Shown here: positions 25,060 through 32,060 of the stretch, piece after piece
Layout of the letters: each line of letters starts with the position of its first letter
How positions within the stretch are numbered: the first letter of the stretch is position 1
Origin: Candidatus Hodarchaeota archaeon
Lineage (GTDB): Archaea; Asgardarchaeota; Heimdallarchaeia; Hodarchaeales; Hodarchaeaceae
DNA length: 32,060 bases
Direction: 5' to 3'
NCBI GenBank assembly: GCA_016839625.1
Contig: JAEOTY010000113.1
Coordinates: 1-32,060 of the forward strand
The notes under the pieces: model-generated
Told to the model about the DNA's origin: nothing
What the model saw: only the letters and a program-made list of their open reading frames with translations
Databases searched by the model: none
Made by a program: the position numbers and the translations under genes

Positions 25060-25986
25060 ATGGAATGTTTAGTAACAGGTGGCGCAGGATTTGTGGGTAG
25101 TCATTTAATCGAGCGATTATTAATGGATAACCATTCTGTGACATGCTTAGATGATTTCAGCACTGGAAAAAGAAAAAATATCGATCATATCAAGGATAGA
25201 ATTAATATTGTTAAAGGAGACATTAGGGACCCTGATGTTGCAAGAAAAGTTGTCAAAAATGTCGACAATGTTTTTCATCTTGCAGCACAAATTTCTGTTA
25301 ACCGATCGGTACGAGAACCTCAGTTTGATGCCTCAGTTAATATTGAAGGGACAATAAATCTTTTAGAAGCAACATGTAATAGCTCTATCAAACGGTTCAT
25401 CTATATATCCACGGGTGGGGCAATTTATGGTGAACCAGAAATTATTCCGGCTTCAGAAAACACTTTAGAAGACCCAATTTCACCTTATGGAATCAGTAAG
25501 CTTGTGGGTGAAAAATATCTTCATTGGTTTCATCGAGTTTATGGCCTTTCATACTCAATCATTCGACCTGCAAATATATACGGACCTCGTCAAGATCCTC
25601 TAGGTGAAGCTGGAGTTATTTCAATTTTTTTAGGTAGAATTAAGGACAAAAAACCTCTTGAAATCTTTGGAGACGGCAATGATACTAGAGATTATGTGTA
25701 TGTTAAAGACATCGCAGAAATCTGTATTCAAGCACTGATTTCGGACGATATAGATATTTTTAACGCCGGGAGCGGGAAACAAACTAGTGTTCTGGAATTA
25801 ATTGAGATTATTGAAGATGTTACTAATTTGAAATCGAATAAAAGGTTTTGTGAGCCTCGGTCAGGAGATGTAAATCGAATCTCATTGGATTCATCAAGAG
25901 CGTTTGAGAAATTGAAATGGAAACCAAAAACCGACTTAATTTCTGGAATAAGCAATACTTGGGATTGGTTTATATCACAAACCTAA
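25060..25986 (+). CDS. NAD-dependent nucleotide-sugar epimerase/dehydratase (GalE-like)
   Basis: 308 residues, extended SDR family. NAD motif VTGGAGFVGSH (5-15), Asp31 in CLDDFSTGK for the adenine ribose, HLAAQ at strand 4, catalytic ISTGGAIYG (Ser117) and YGISK (Tyr143, Lys147), then RPANIYGPRQDP and GDGNDTRDYVYVKDIA, the usual substrate-side motifs. This pattern fits UDP-glucose 4-epimerase or related enzymes making sugars for glycosylation; the exact sugar cannot be assigned. It stands alone: the gene downstream is convergent (10 bp) and the upstream FAH gene divergent. Confidence 0.93.
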   Translation: MECLVTGGAGFVGSHLIERLLMDNHSVTCLDDFSTGKRKNIDHIKDRINIVKGDIRDPDVARKVVKNVDNVFHLAAQISVNRSVREPQFDASVNIEGTINLLEATCNSSIKRFIYISTGGAIYGEPEIIPASENTLEDPISPYGISKLVGEKYLHWFHRVYGLSYSIIRPANIYGPRQDPLGEAGVISIFLGRIKDKKPLEIFGDGNDTRDYVYVKDIAEICIQALISDDIDIFNAGSGKQTSVLELIEIIEDVTNLKSNKRFCEPRSGDVNRISLDSSRAFEKLKWKPKTDLISGISNTWDWFISQT

Positions 25987-25995
25987 TTCTTTTTC

Positions 25996-27015
25996 TTAAT
26001 TTCGATGTGGTAGTAATTCCCTAATTCTTTTTTCCTGCTTGAACAACCATTCTTCATCTAGATCATCAAAACCAAACCATCGCCAAAAGCTACCTACAAC
26101 CCAAGGATCTAACTTCATTTCTAATCGTGGACTCTGGGCAACAAGAAAAAAGGCTTGCCAAAGTTCACCGATAGCTGTTTCAAAAAGACGAGATAAAATT
26201 TTCAAATCATAACCAGATTTTTTCGCTTCTATACACTGGTTTAGGCGACGCTCTGATTCATTAATAGAAACAAAAGCTGCAAGTATCCACATTTCACGAT
26301 CGGTCTTAATATTTAATTCATACAAACGTTCTGCCAATGTTTCCAATTCTTTTCTGGCTTCCTCTAGTGTCTTAAAAGAAAAGGATGAGACACGTAATAG
26401 ATTAGCAAAGAATATGTGGAGATCCTCATCAAAGTCCTTTAAAGCGTCTAGTAAGAGTGTTGCGGTTCCAACCTCGAAAGCGTTTGTTTCCATTAAAGGA
26501 ACACAAATTGCTTCTTCAGCAGCTTTAATCAACCAAATGTATGCATCTGCTAGCATATCTTCTTGGATTCGATTCCTCATTCGATCGAGCAACATCTGAG
26601 TAGTCTGAAGTTTTAATTCTATCAGTTCTGGATCCCATTCGATATGAGGTGCTTGATCTACCCATTGCTGCATTCTCCCCTTAGGATCAAAAATAACATC
26701 GCAATTTTTTAGGATGCGTATGACAGTAGCCACATGCCAATAGGGAACATTCTTCCTTCCTCCTAGCACATCTGAAAAGAAAGAGGGGGGAGCAAACGTA
26801 ACTTTTATCTCCACATCATCAGGAATATTAATCAAATTAGTAATAGTGGTTTCTTTAAGATCTTGTACATTCTCACGGATAGCCCAAAGCGTGATTCTTG
26901 AATCAAACTGCTCAAAATCATCATGAACTAAAAACCGCCCCAATTCTTGATCCTTCGCCTCGATCTTCATTAATAGAAGTTCAATCACTCTGTTTACTAT
27001 CTCGGTTTCAACCAT
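25996..27015 (-). CDS. Nucleotidyltransferase-like protein with degenerate active site, plus helical domain
   Basis: 339 residues from ATG 27015; not in a family I can name with confidence. The first 130 residues look like a polymerase-beta type nucleotidyltransferase fold: FLVHDDFEQFDSRITLWAI takes the place of the usual GSxARGxxxxxSDIDL, and NCDVIFDPKGRMQQWV recalls the later DPxGxL strand. The GS and the catalytic DxD are missing, so it may be inactive. The rest (140-339) is helical (DMLADAYIWLIKAAEEAI, WQAFFLVAQSPRLEMK), like HEPN-type partners of such domains. GAGGAG at 27022-27027, 6 nt before the ATG, decides the start; the frame is open to 27108. It is divergent from the class I aminotransferase. 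Confidence 0.6.
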   Translation of the reverse strand: MVETEIVNRVIELLLMKIEAKDQELGRFLVHDDFEQFDSRITLWAIRENVQDLKETTITNLINIPDDVEIKVTFAPPSFFSDVLGGRKNVPYWHVATVIRILKNCDVIFDPKGRMQQWVDQAPHIEWDPELIELKLQTTQMLLDRMRNRIQEDMLADAYIWLIKAAEEAICVPLMETNAFEVGTATLLLDALKDFDEDLHIFFANLLRVSSFSFKTLEEARKELETLAERLYELNIKTDREMWILAAFVSINESERRLNQCIEAKKSGYDLKILSRLFETAIGELWQAFFLVAQSPRLEMKLDPWVVGSFWRWFGFDDLDEEWLFKQEKRIRELLPHRN

Positions 27016-27021
27016 AAGTAG

Positions 27022-27027
27022 CTCCTC
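27022..27027 (-). promoter_or_regulatory. Ribosome binding site fixing the start of the nucleotidyltransferase-like gene
   Basis: GAGGAG on the minus strand, 6 nt before the ATG at 27015. Confidence 0.65.
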
Positions 27028-27199
27028 AATTATAACTATTGAGAAGATATTTTTTCTCGACATTATTTGATGAAAATTGTTCACATTTGTTTTTTTTGTA
27101 TATCCCATTCATTTTGTGTAAATCCAAATAAAATTTCACTTTCTCTATTATAAAATTAAGTAGTCACTTTTGGTGTCTTTGATAGGCTTAACATGTCTG

Positions 27200-27251
27200 T
27201 TTTAAGATGGAGAGGATTGGATCTATTTTTTTTTACTCTCCATACTTAAAA
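27200..27251 (+). promoter_or_regulatory. Long hairpin with T9 loop in the aminotransferase leader
   Basis: Left arm TTTTAAGATGGAGAG (27200-27214) pairs with CTCTCCAT (27236-27243) and, after one bulged A, CTTAAAA (27245-27251): 15 pairs, 21-nt loop with nine T in a row. It is the main structure in the 304-bp gap 27016-27319 between divergent genes; no ORF or tRNA was seen there. It may act as attenuator, terminator or operator. Confidence 0.5.
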
Positions 27252-27319
27252 AATCTCAACAATATTCTTATTAGAAGATATATTTTCTTTCATTTGAATA
27301 AGAAGAAGAAGGATTTTCC

Positions 27320-28489
27320 ATGAATAAAAGCTCTAATTTATCTAAAAGAATTTTGGACATTGAAAAGTCGGCTATTCATGAAATGACCCGTCTTTCCAAG
27401 AAATTTGAAGATGTTGCTTTTCTATCATGGGCAAAACCAACATCTGGGACACCAGAATTCATAAGAGCAGCAGCTATGGACGCAATTAAAAATGGTTTAG
27501 TTGATGGCTATTCTGAAAGCTTAGGTATATTGGAATTACGTGAACAAATTGCGAAGAAACTAAAAAACTACAATCGAATTGACTCAACACCCCAACAGAT
27601 CATAGTCACAACAGGAGCAATTGAAGGATTAGCTGCAGGTATTATGGCTTCAATTGATCCAGGTGATGAAGTTATCTTACCTGATCCAACGTATTCAACT
27701 CATATTCGTCAAGTAATTCTAGCCTCAGGGAAACCAATATTGGTACCAGTAATTGAAGATGAGGGATTTAGACTCAACATTGACGAAATCAGAAAAGCGA
27801 TTACATCAAAAACAAAAGCAATAATGTATTGTTCCCCTGCAAATCCTACAGGAGCAGTTTTTACAGAAAAACAGCTCAAAGAATTAGCTGATCTTGCTCT
27901 TGAATATAATCTGATTGTTATTACAGATGAGGCTTATGAATATTTCACTTATGACGGTTACAAACATTTCAGTATTGGGTCAATTGATGAAATGAGAAAT
28001 CGTACAATAAGTTGTTTCACCTTTACTAAGAATTATGCTATGACAGGATGGAGAATTGGCTATTTACATGCAAATGAAGACTTTATTCCTCATTTAAATA
28101 AAGCTCATATACCCTTTACAATATGCGCGCCAGTCGTTTCCCAATATGCCGCTTTAGCTGCATTAAAAGGACCACAGAAATGTATCGAAGATTTTAGAAA
28201 GCATTATTTTGAGGCGAGGAACTTAATGTGTAAGAGATTAGATAACCTCGCAACTGTCTTTTCCTATCAAAAACCACGAGGATCTTATTTGATGTTCCCA
28301 AAAATATTGACAAATGAAGGAAAAGATTCAGCAGCTTTTTGCAAAAAATTATTAAGAGAAACAAGAGTTTCTACAACCCCAGGTATAGCATTTGGACCTT
28401 CTGGCGAAAGTCACATGCGTTTATCATTTTGTGTTCCTTTAAATATGATAAATAAAGCATTTGATAGGATGGACAGATACTTTAGCTAG
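27320..28489 (+). CDS. Class I/II aminotransferase
   Basis: 389 residues, PLP fold-type I, AspC/AvtA-like. Motifs: DGYSESLGILELREQIA (62-78), TTGAIEGLAAG, CSPANPTGAVF (Asn175), ITDEAYEYFTYD (Asp203, Tyr206), TFTKNYAMTGWRIGY (PLP Lys237, Arg245) and MRLSFC with the substrate carboxylate Arg. The family transfers amino groups between amino acids and 2-oxo acids; the specificity (aspartate, alanine, aromatic) is not readable. GAAGAAGAAGGA lies about 9 nt before the ATG. A 15-bp hairpin with a T-rich loop sits in the leader (27200-27251). Confidence 0.94.
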   Translation: MNKSSNLSKRILDIEKSAIHEMTRLSKKFEDVAFLSWAKPTSGTPEFIRAAAMDAIKNGLVDGYSESLGILELREQIAKKLKNYNRIDSTPQQIIVTTGAIEGLAAGIMASIDPGDEVILPDPTYSTHIRQVILASGKPILVPVIEDEGFRLNIDEIRKAITSKTKAIMYCSPANPTGAVFTEKQLKELADLALEYNLIVITDEAYEYFTYDGYKHFSIGSIDEMRNRTISCFTFTKNYAMTGWRIGYLHANEDFIPHLNKAHIPFTICAPVVSQYAALAALKGPQKCIEDFRKHYFEARNLMCKRLDNLATVFSYQKPRGSYLMFPKILTNEGKDSAAFCKKLLRETRVSTTPGIAFGPSGESHMRLSFCVPLNMINKAFDRMDRYFS

Positions 28490-28650
28490 ATTCTACAATT
28501 CAGATAATGAGAATTAACCCATTATTTTTAAATTAGAGAAGACAGGATGATTCTTACATATTATTTACGAGCTTTAAAAAAAAACCAAATCCATTAATAA
28601 TATTCTCCTAATGAATGTCAATAAATCCTAAGCTATTCAAAAGAATTTGC

Positions 28651-28685
28651 GAATAAACCTATTTTCTTTGATTAATAGGTTATTC
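28651..28685. repeat. Inverted repeat upstream of the M6 protease
   Basis: GAATAA(A)CCTATT (28651-28663) and AATAGGTTATTC (28674-28685): 12 pairs, one bulged A, 10-nt loop. It could be a terminator of the aminotransferase transcript or an operator. Confidence 0.45.
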
Positions 28686-28751
28686 TTACGAGTCTTTCTA
28701 CGTATTTACACAAAGTACTAGCTGTAAGAAACATTGGTTTATTCTTTTAAT

Positions 28752-28765
28752 AGAATTTAAATTCT
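28752..28765. promoter_or_regulatory. 14-bp palindrome at the M6 protease promoter
   Basis: AGAATTTAAATTCT, perfect palindrome with a TATA-like TTTAAA core, ending 29 bp before ATG 28795. Position fits a promoter element with a built-in operator. Confidence 0.4.
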
Positions 28766-28794
28766 CATTGATTAACCAAATATTTGAAATTCAA

Positions 28795-31131
28795 ATGGTG
28801 AAAAATCATTGGTTCTTTGCTCCTATGTTTCTTATTATTTCAAATTTTATCGTTCCATGTATAGGTATTTCTGTTGATCACACTAATGAATTAATTTCAT
28901 ATAACTCCCCTCATTCTACGCTTAAAGCCGCGAGTACAACTCTTTCAGTACTTGTGGTTCTCATGGACTTACCTGACGACCCACATCACCCTACCCACAC
29001 AACAAACCATTATGAGAACCTGTTTTTTTCGACTGGTACGAATAGCGTTCGTCAATATTATCAAAACACTTCTTATGGGGAAGTTACCTTAGTAGGAGAT
29101 ATTCTCGGATGGTTTCAAGCAAAGAATAATCTTAGCTATTATGGAGCAGGAACCAGACTCCCGTATGGCAATCAAGATACTCGAAGTTATGAACTAGTCG
29201 CTGAAGCACAAAATTACTCAATTGAAACTGGTAAAGATCCACAAAACTATGACTTATTTACCATAATTCATTCTGGAGATGGTCAGGAATATTCTGGTAA
29301 CTCCAATGATATCTGGTCTCATAAAGGAAATTATCCTGTTGATTATTCTATGAATCACGAATACATTGATTATGTTACATCTTCTCATGAGCTCGGACAC
29401 GAACTCAACTTTCCAGACCTGTATGATTTACAGTTTGAACACATTTTTGCTGGGCCGTATTGTTTGATGGCTCAAGGTAGAGGCCATTTTTCCATTTGGA
29501 ATAAATACTACAGCAAGGTTTCACGATCAGACTCCGCCCAGTTTATTTCTAACGCTCATCGCTTACAAATTTCCGATTTTTCTAATGACACTATAGTAAC
29601 GGTGAATCCGATAGCAATGACTGAACCTAATGGTATTATGTGGTTAGAACTTGGCTGGAATCCATCAGGATTTGCGAATTCTGAACATGGTAGAGGGTGG
29701 ACAGTTACAGTTAGGGAGAATCTTGATTTTGATAGATATCTACCAAACCATGGTTTTATCATAGCTGAAATTCAGGTTGGTCTCCGTACCTCCAACCAGA
29801 TTCAGGTGCCGTCCTACGTTTCTCCTCCTTGGAATGTCATTGATGCTCATCCTGAAACAAAGGAAAACAAAGATGACGCACCCTTTTCGCTTGCGGAAGG
29901 AGGAATCGGAACTTATTGTTCAGGTGAGGGCTGGGCAGTCCAGTTAATCGAAACAAATGAAAATTTATCCTATCAATTCCGTGTAACAAATGAAAATAAT
30001 ATCCCTCATGTAGCCATTGTTGAACCGAACCGATCCATTGCTAAAACTTACGACATACAAATCTTGGTTAATTCCGCAGAATCATCAGACATTTCACTCA
30101 CAGAAGTTTCTGTTGACAATGGTCCATGGCAAACATGTACCTCGATTAACAGTTCGGAAGGGATGTATTCCTACAACTGGAATACCATAGAGGAAAGAGA
30201 AGGGACTCATCTTGTACGAGCTCGCGCATTAGACAAAACCAGTATAGCCTATATTGGCTATTCTTCATTCAAAAGTTTTGAGGTAGATAATACCAAAGGT
30301 ACAATACTCGTGGTAGACGACGATTTAGGGAGAACATCTGAAATTTCTATTCTTAACGCCTTAGATGAATTGGGATTAAAGAATGAATATGAAATTAAAA
30401 GAACTACATCATTAACTGAAACAGAAATCACAGCAGAAGAAATGATGGCTTACGAATACGTCATTTGGGTAGGAAATCCTTCAATTACTCCTATTAGTAA
30501 CTCTCATATTAATTATAATGAGTTTAAAGAGATAAAAAAATTTTTAGAATCTTCCACAAAAGATAATCCTTCTAATATCATTTTTTTGTCAAATTATAAT
30601 ATATTCGACTTTAGCAATCAAGGGGATGATGTCCATAATGAGATAGATAATATTTTTCATGCCCAGAGTCCTACCAATTTTCGTGCTCCCGTCGATTTAT
30701 TGAAGGGGAGACAATTTTTAGAAAATATTCCTCCCTTTACATTAGGTCCAACTGATACTTTGTTTGGAAATCAAAGTAGTGATGGAGAAGTTGTAACATT
30801 ATTACCTGGAGCTATTCCTATTCTTGAGGATGAAGATCCTGAATTTCCTGGATTTGGAACCAAAGGTTATTGTGTTGTTAACGAGGATTCTGCACTAATC
30901 AATTTTCTTTTTCAACCAGAGTCAGTACCAAGTGTGATATTACCCCAACTCCTTAACTTGTCACTTAATTTCCTTGCTCAATCAGATAAACCAACCTTTA
31001 CAACCTTTTCAGAGTCAAAATCTTCTACAATCCTCTCAAGAACAAGCTCTTCAACAACTGGAATGGATCCTTTGATCTTCTTTTGGACATTAATAACTGG
31101 AATCATCGTTTACATAAAAAGAAGAAAATAG
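28795..31131 (+). CDS. Secreted, membrane-anchored M6-family metalloprotease
   Basis: 778 residues from ATG 28795. A hydrophobic stretch FFAPMFLIISNFIVPCIGI directly after KNH is a signal peptide. The M6 (immune inhibitor A-like) domain carries the zinc motif SSHELGHELNFPDLYD (HExxH at 198-202, downstream Asp), followed by GPYCLMAQGRG, like the family's GxWxLM. After it come an Ig-like domain (PHVAIVEPN to SFKSFEVDN, about 395-500), a Rossmann-like domain starting ILVVDDDLGRT (about 506-720), and a Ser/Thr-rich linker with a final membrane helix and KRRK (about 755-778). So it is exported and held to the outer face of the membrane. A TTG at 28768 would add nine residues before the signal peptide; ATG 28795 fits better. 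Confidence 0.88.
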   Translation: MVKNHWFFAPMFLIISNFIVPCIGISVDHTNELISYNSPHSTLKAASTTLSVLVVLMDLPDDPHHPTHTTNHYENLFFSTGTNSVRQYYQNTSYGEVTLVGDILGWFQAKNNLSYYGAGTRLPYGNQDTRSYELVAEAQNYSIETGKDPQNYDLFTIIHSGDGQEYSGNSNDIWSHKGNYPVDYSMNHEYIDYVTSSHELGHELNFPDLYDLQFEHIFAGPYCLMAQGRGHFSIWNKYYSKVSRSDSAQFISNAHRLQISDFSNDTIVTVNPIAMTEPNGIMWLELGWNPSGFANSEHGRGWTVTVRENLDFDRYLPNHGFIIAEIQVGLRTSNQIQVPSYVSPPWNVIDAHPETKENKDDAPFSLAEGGIGTYCSGEGWAVQLIETNENLSYQFRVTNENNIPHVAIVEPNRSIAKTYDIQILVNSAESSDISLTEVSVDNGPWQTCTSINSSEGMYSYNWNTIEEREGTHLVRARALDKTSIAYIGYSSFKSFEVDNTKGTILVVDDDLGRTSEISILNALDELGLKNEYEIKRTTSLTETEITAEEMMAYEYVIWVGNPSITPISNSHINYNEFKEIKKFLESSTKDNPSNIIFLSNYNIFDFSNQGDDVHNEIDNIFHAQSPTNFRAPVDLLKGRQFLENIPPFTLGPTDTLFGNQSSDGEVVTLLPGAIPILEDEDPEFPGFGTKGYCVVNEDSALINFLFQPESVPSVILPQLLNLSLNFLAQSDKPTFTTFSESKSSTILSRTSSSTTGMDPLIFFWTLITGIIVYIKRRK

Positions 31132-31182
31132 AGTTTGAAAAGGAAGTTAAGCTCAGAATTTCATTGATTGTGATTAGCCAAA

Positions 31183-32060
31183 TCATCTATTGTGAGACTG
31201 AAGTGACACAGTTGTTTCATCAGAGTCTTCTTTCTTGGACTTAATTACTTGTGAACTAGATATATCAAATTTAATATCTAAGTATATTCCTAATAAAACA
31301 AGAAAACCTCCAATCAGAGTGATAGGATGTAATACTTGTGAAAATAGGATAAAAGCTAACAAAGACGCACCCACAGTTTCTCCAATGACTGCTAAGGAAA
31401 CTGTTTGAGCTGATATATGTTTCATAGCATAAGTGTACATCGCATGACCGAGTAAGCTTGGACCTATAGCTAATGCAATGAACCAAACTAAATCATTTAG
31501 AGTAAAGAAAAGAATATTTTCTCCCAAAAATAGTGAATAGAGAAGAAGAAACATTGAGCAAAATAAGTTAACAAAAAATACATAGGGAATATTAGGAACA
31601 GTATGTTGGGCGCGCATTCGTCTTCCAATTATAAAATACAAAGCAACCATGATAGATCCAAATAATGCCAAGAAGATGCCTTCAGAAATCAATATAGACG
31701 CCTGTTGGGAGTTAGGAGTAAAAGATATTAAAAATAACCCTCCAAATCCAAGAATTAATCCAACTAATTGGTAAAAGGTAATTTTCTCTCGTAAAAAAAG
31801 AAAAGAAATGACAACAACCCAGATTGGAGAGGAATTGACAACAATCACTGACACAGCTATAGATAATCCAAGCACTGGATCTAAACTTGAAATCCAACTG
31901 AGAAAATGTAATGAAAGGAATAATCCAGATAAGGCGAACAATCGTTGGTAAGAAAATCCAAAAAATGGTTTGAATTGATTTCTGATTTCTTTACGTAAAA
32001 TAAAGGGACATAGGAACACAATCGATAAGAATAACCTCCAAAAAGCTATTACAACTGCTG
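31183..32060 (-). CDS. EamA/DMT-family permease (5' truncated)
   Basis: Drug/metabolite transporter superfamily with repeated EamA halves. The frame stays open past the GTG at 32019 to the window end; the upstream residues (AVVIAFWRLFLSIVFLCPF) are the first conserved helix, with the family's FWR motif, so the true start lies outside. About nine helices are visible, including VIVVNSSPIWVVVISFLFLREKIT (end of the first half) and SLAVIGETVGASLLAFILFSQVL (end of the second). The C-terminal tail (SSSQVIKSKKEDSDETT) is hydrophilic and cytosolic. Substrates in this family range from amino acids to nucleotide sugars; none can be chosen here. Convergent with the M6 protease, 51 bp away. Confidence 0.88.
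   Translation of the reverse strand, partial: AVVIAFWRLFLSIVFLCPFILRKEIRNQFKPFFGFSYQRLFALSGLFLSLHFLSWISSLDPVLGLSIAVSVIVVNSSPIWVVVISFLFLREKITFYQLVGLILGFGGLFLISFTPNSQQASILISEGIFLALFGSIMVALYFIIGRRMRAQHTVPNIPYVFFVNLFCSMFLLLYSLFLGENILFFTLNDLVWFIALAIGPSLLGHAMYTYAMKHISAQTVSLAVIGETVGASLLAFILFSQVLHPITLIGGFLVLLGIYLDIKFDISSSQVIKSKKEDSDETTVSLQSHNR

Larger units (their letters stand above)
28490..28794. other. Intergenic region before the M6 protease
   Basis: AT-rich gap of 305 bp without ORF or RNA gene. It holds a 12-bp hairpin (28651-28685) and a 14-bp palindrome (28752-28765), described separately. Confidence 0.4.

Noticed and set aside
1-32060. tRNA or rRNA genes, CRISPR array, prophage or insertion sequence
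   Set aside because: Gaps are short and AT-rich; I saw no cloverleaf, no regular spacer-repeat array, and no transposase, integrase or phage gene. A covariance-model scan would be needed to exclude a small RNA.

Overview
The window most likely comes from an Asgard archaeon; the lineage within Asgard cannot be set from the sequence alone. Three kinds of evidence support this. First, there is a Ras/Rab-type small GTPase followed 13 bp later by a longin/roadblock-like protein, a eukaryote-like pair typical of Asgard genomes. Second, the housekeeping genes are archaeal: an isopentenyl phosphate kinase domain, a UbiA prenyltransferase, a stand-alone XPF/ERCC4 nuclease, an M42 peptidase, and the archaeal CoA route through pantoate kinase and 4-phosphopantoate--beta-alanine ligase. 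Third, the DNA is AT-rich with short intergenic gaps, archaeal GGAGGTGAT-like ribosome binding sites, and many GTG and TTG starts. I saw no rRNA, tRNA, CRISPR array, transposon or phage gene.

Layout. 1-1545: 3' part of a class V aminotransferase, convergent with a membrane-anchored hexapeptide (left-handed beta-helix) protein. 1679-5991 (minus): two tandem MFS transporter paralogues, each carrying an extra cytosolic longin/roadblock-like domain at its C-terminus, then a UbiA prenyltransferase. 6125-9196: an M28 peptidase, divergent from an isopentenyl phosphate kinase fused to a metallo-beta-lactamase domain. 9271-12476: a small winged-helix-like gene divergent from the GTPase and longin/roadblock genes, then a second hexapeptide protein and a GNAT acetyltransferase. 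12629-16936: M42 peptidase, a large HEAT plus tandem winged-helix protein whose repeats recall the UFM1 ligase UFL1, and an XPF-type nuclease. 16951-21994 (minus): a Cys-rich small protein and a compact five-gene CoA operon (coaBC, panE, pantoate kinase, phosphopantothenate synthetase, panB). 22261-32060: TauE/SafE permease, CheY-like receiver, FAH-family enzyme with a small NuoC-like partner, sugar-nucleotide epimerase, a degenerate nucleotidyltransferase-like protein, a class I aminotransferase, a secreted M6 metalloprotease and a DMT permease cut by the window end.

How it fits together. The CoA operon encodes every step from ketoisovalerate (given beta-alanine and cysteine) to 4'-phosphopantetheine. 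Its divergent upstream region carries a striking pair of identical palindromes 20 bp apart. The IPK fusion and the UbiA enzyme both belong to isoprenoid or membrane-lipid metabolism. The most novel signal is the reuse of one longin/roadblock-like module in three proteins of the window: beside a small GTPase, and fused to two transporters. This suggests, by inference, that transporters here may be controlled by small GTPases or roadblock partners. Other oddities are the IPK-metallo-beta-lactamase fusion and the roughly 57-residue winged-helix repeat array.
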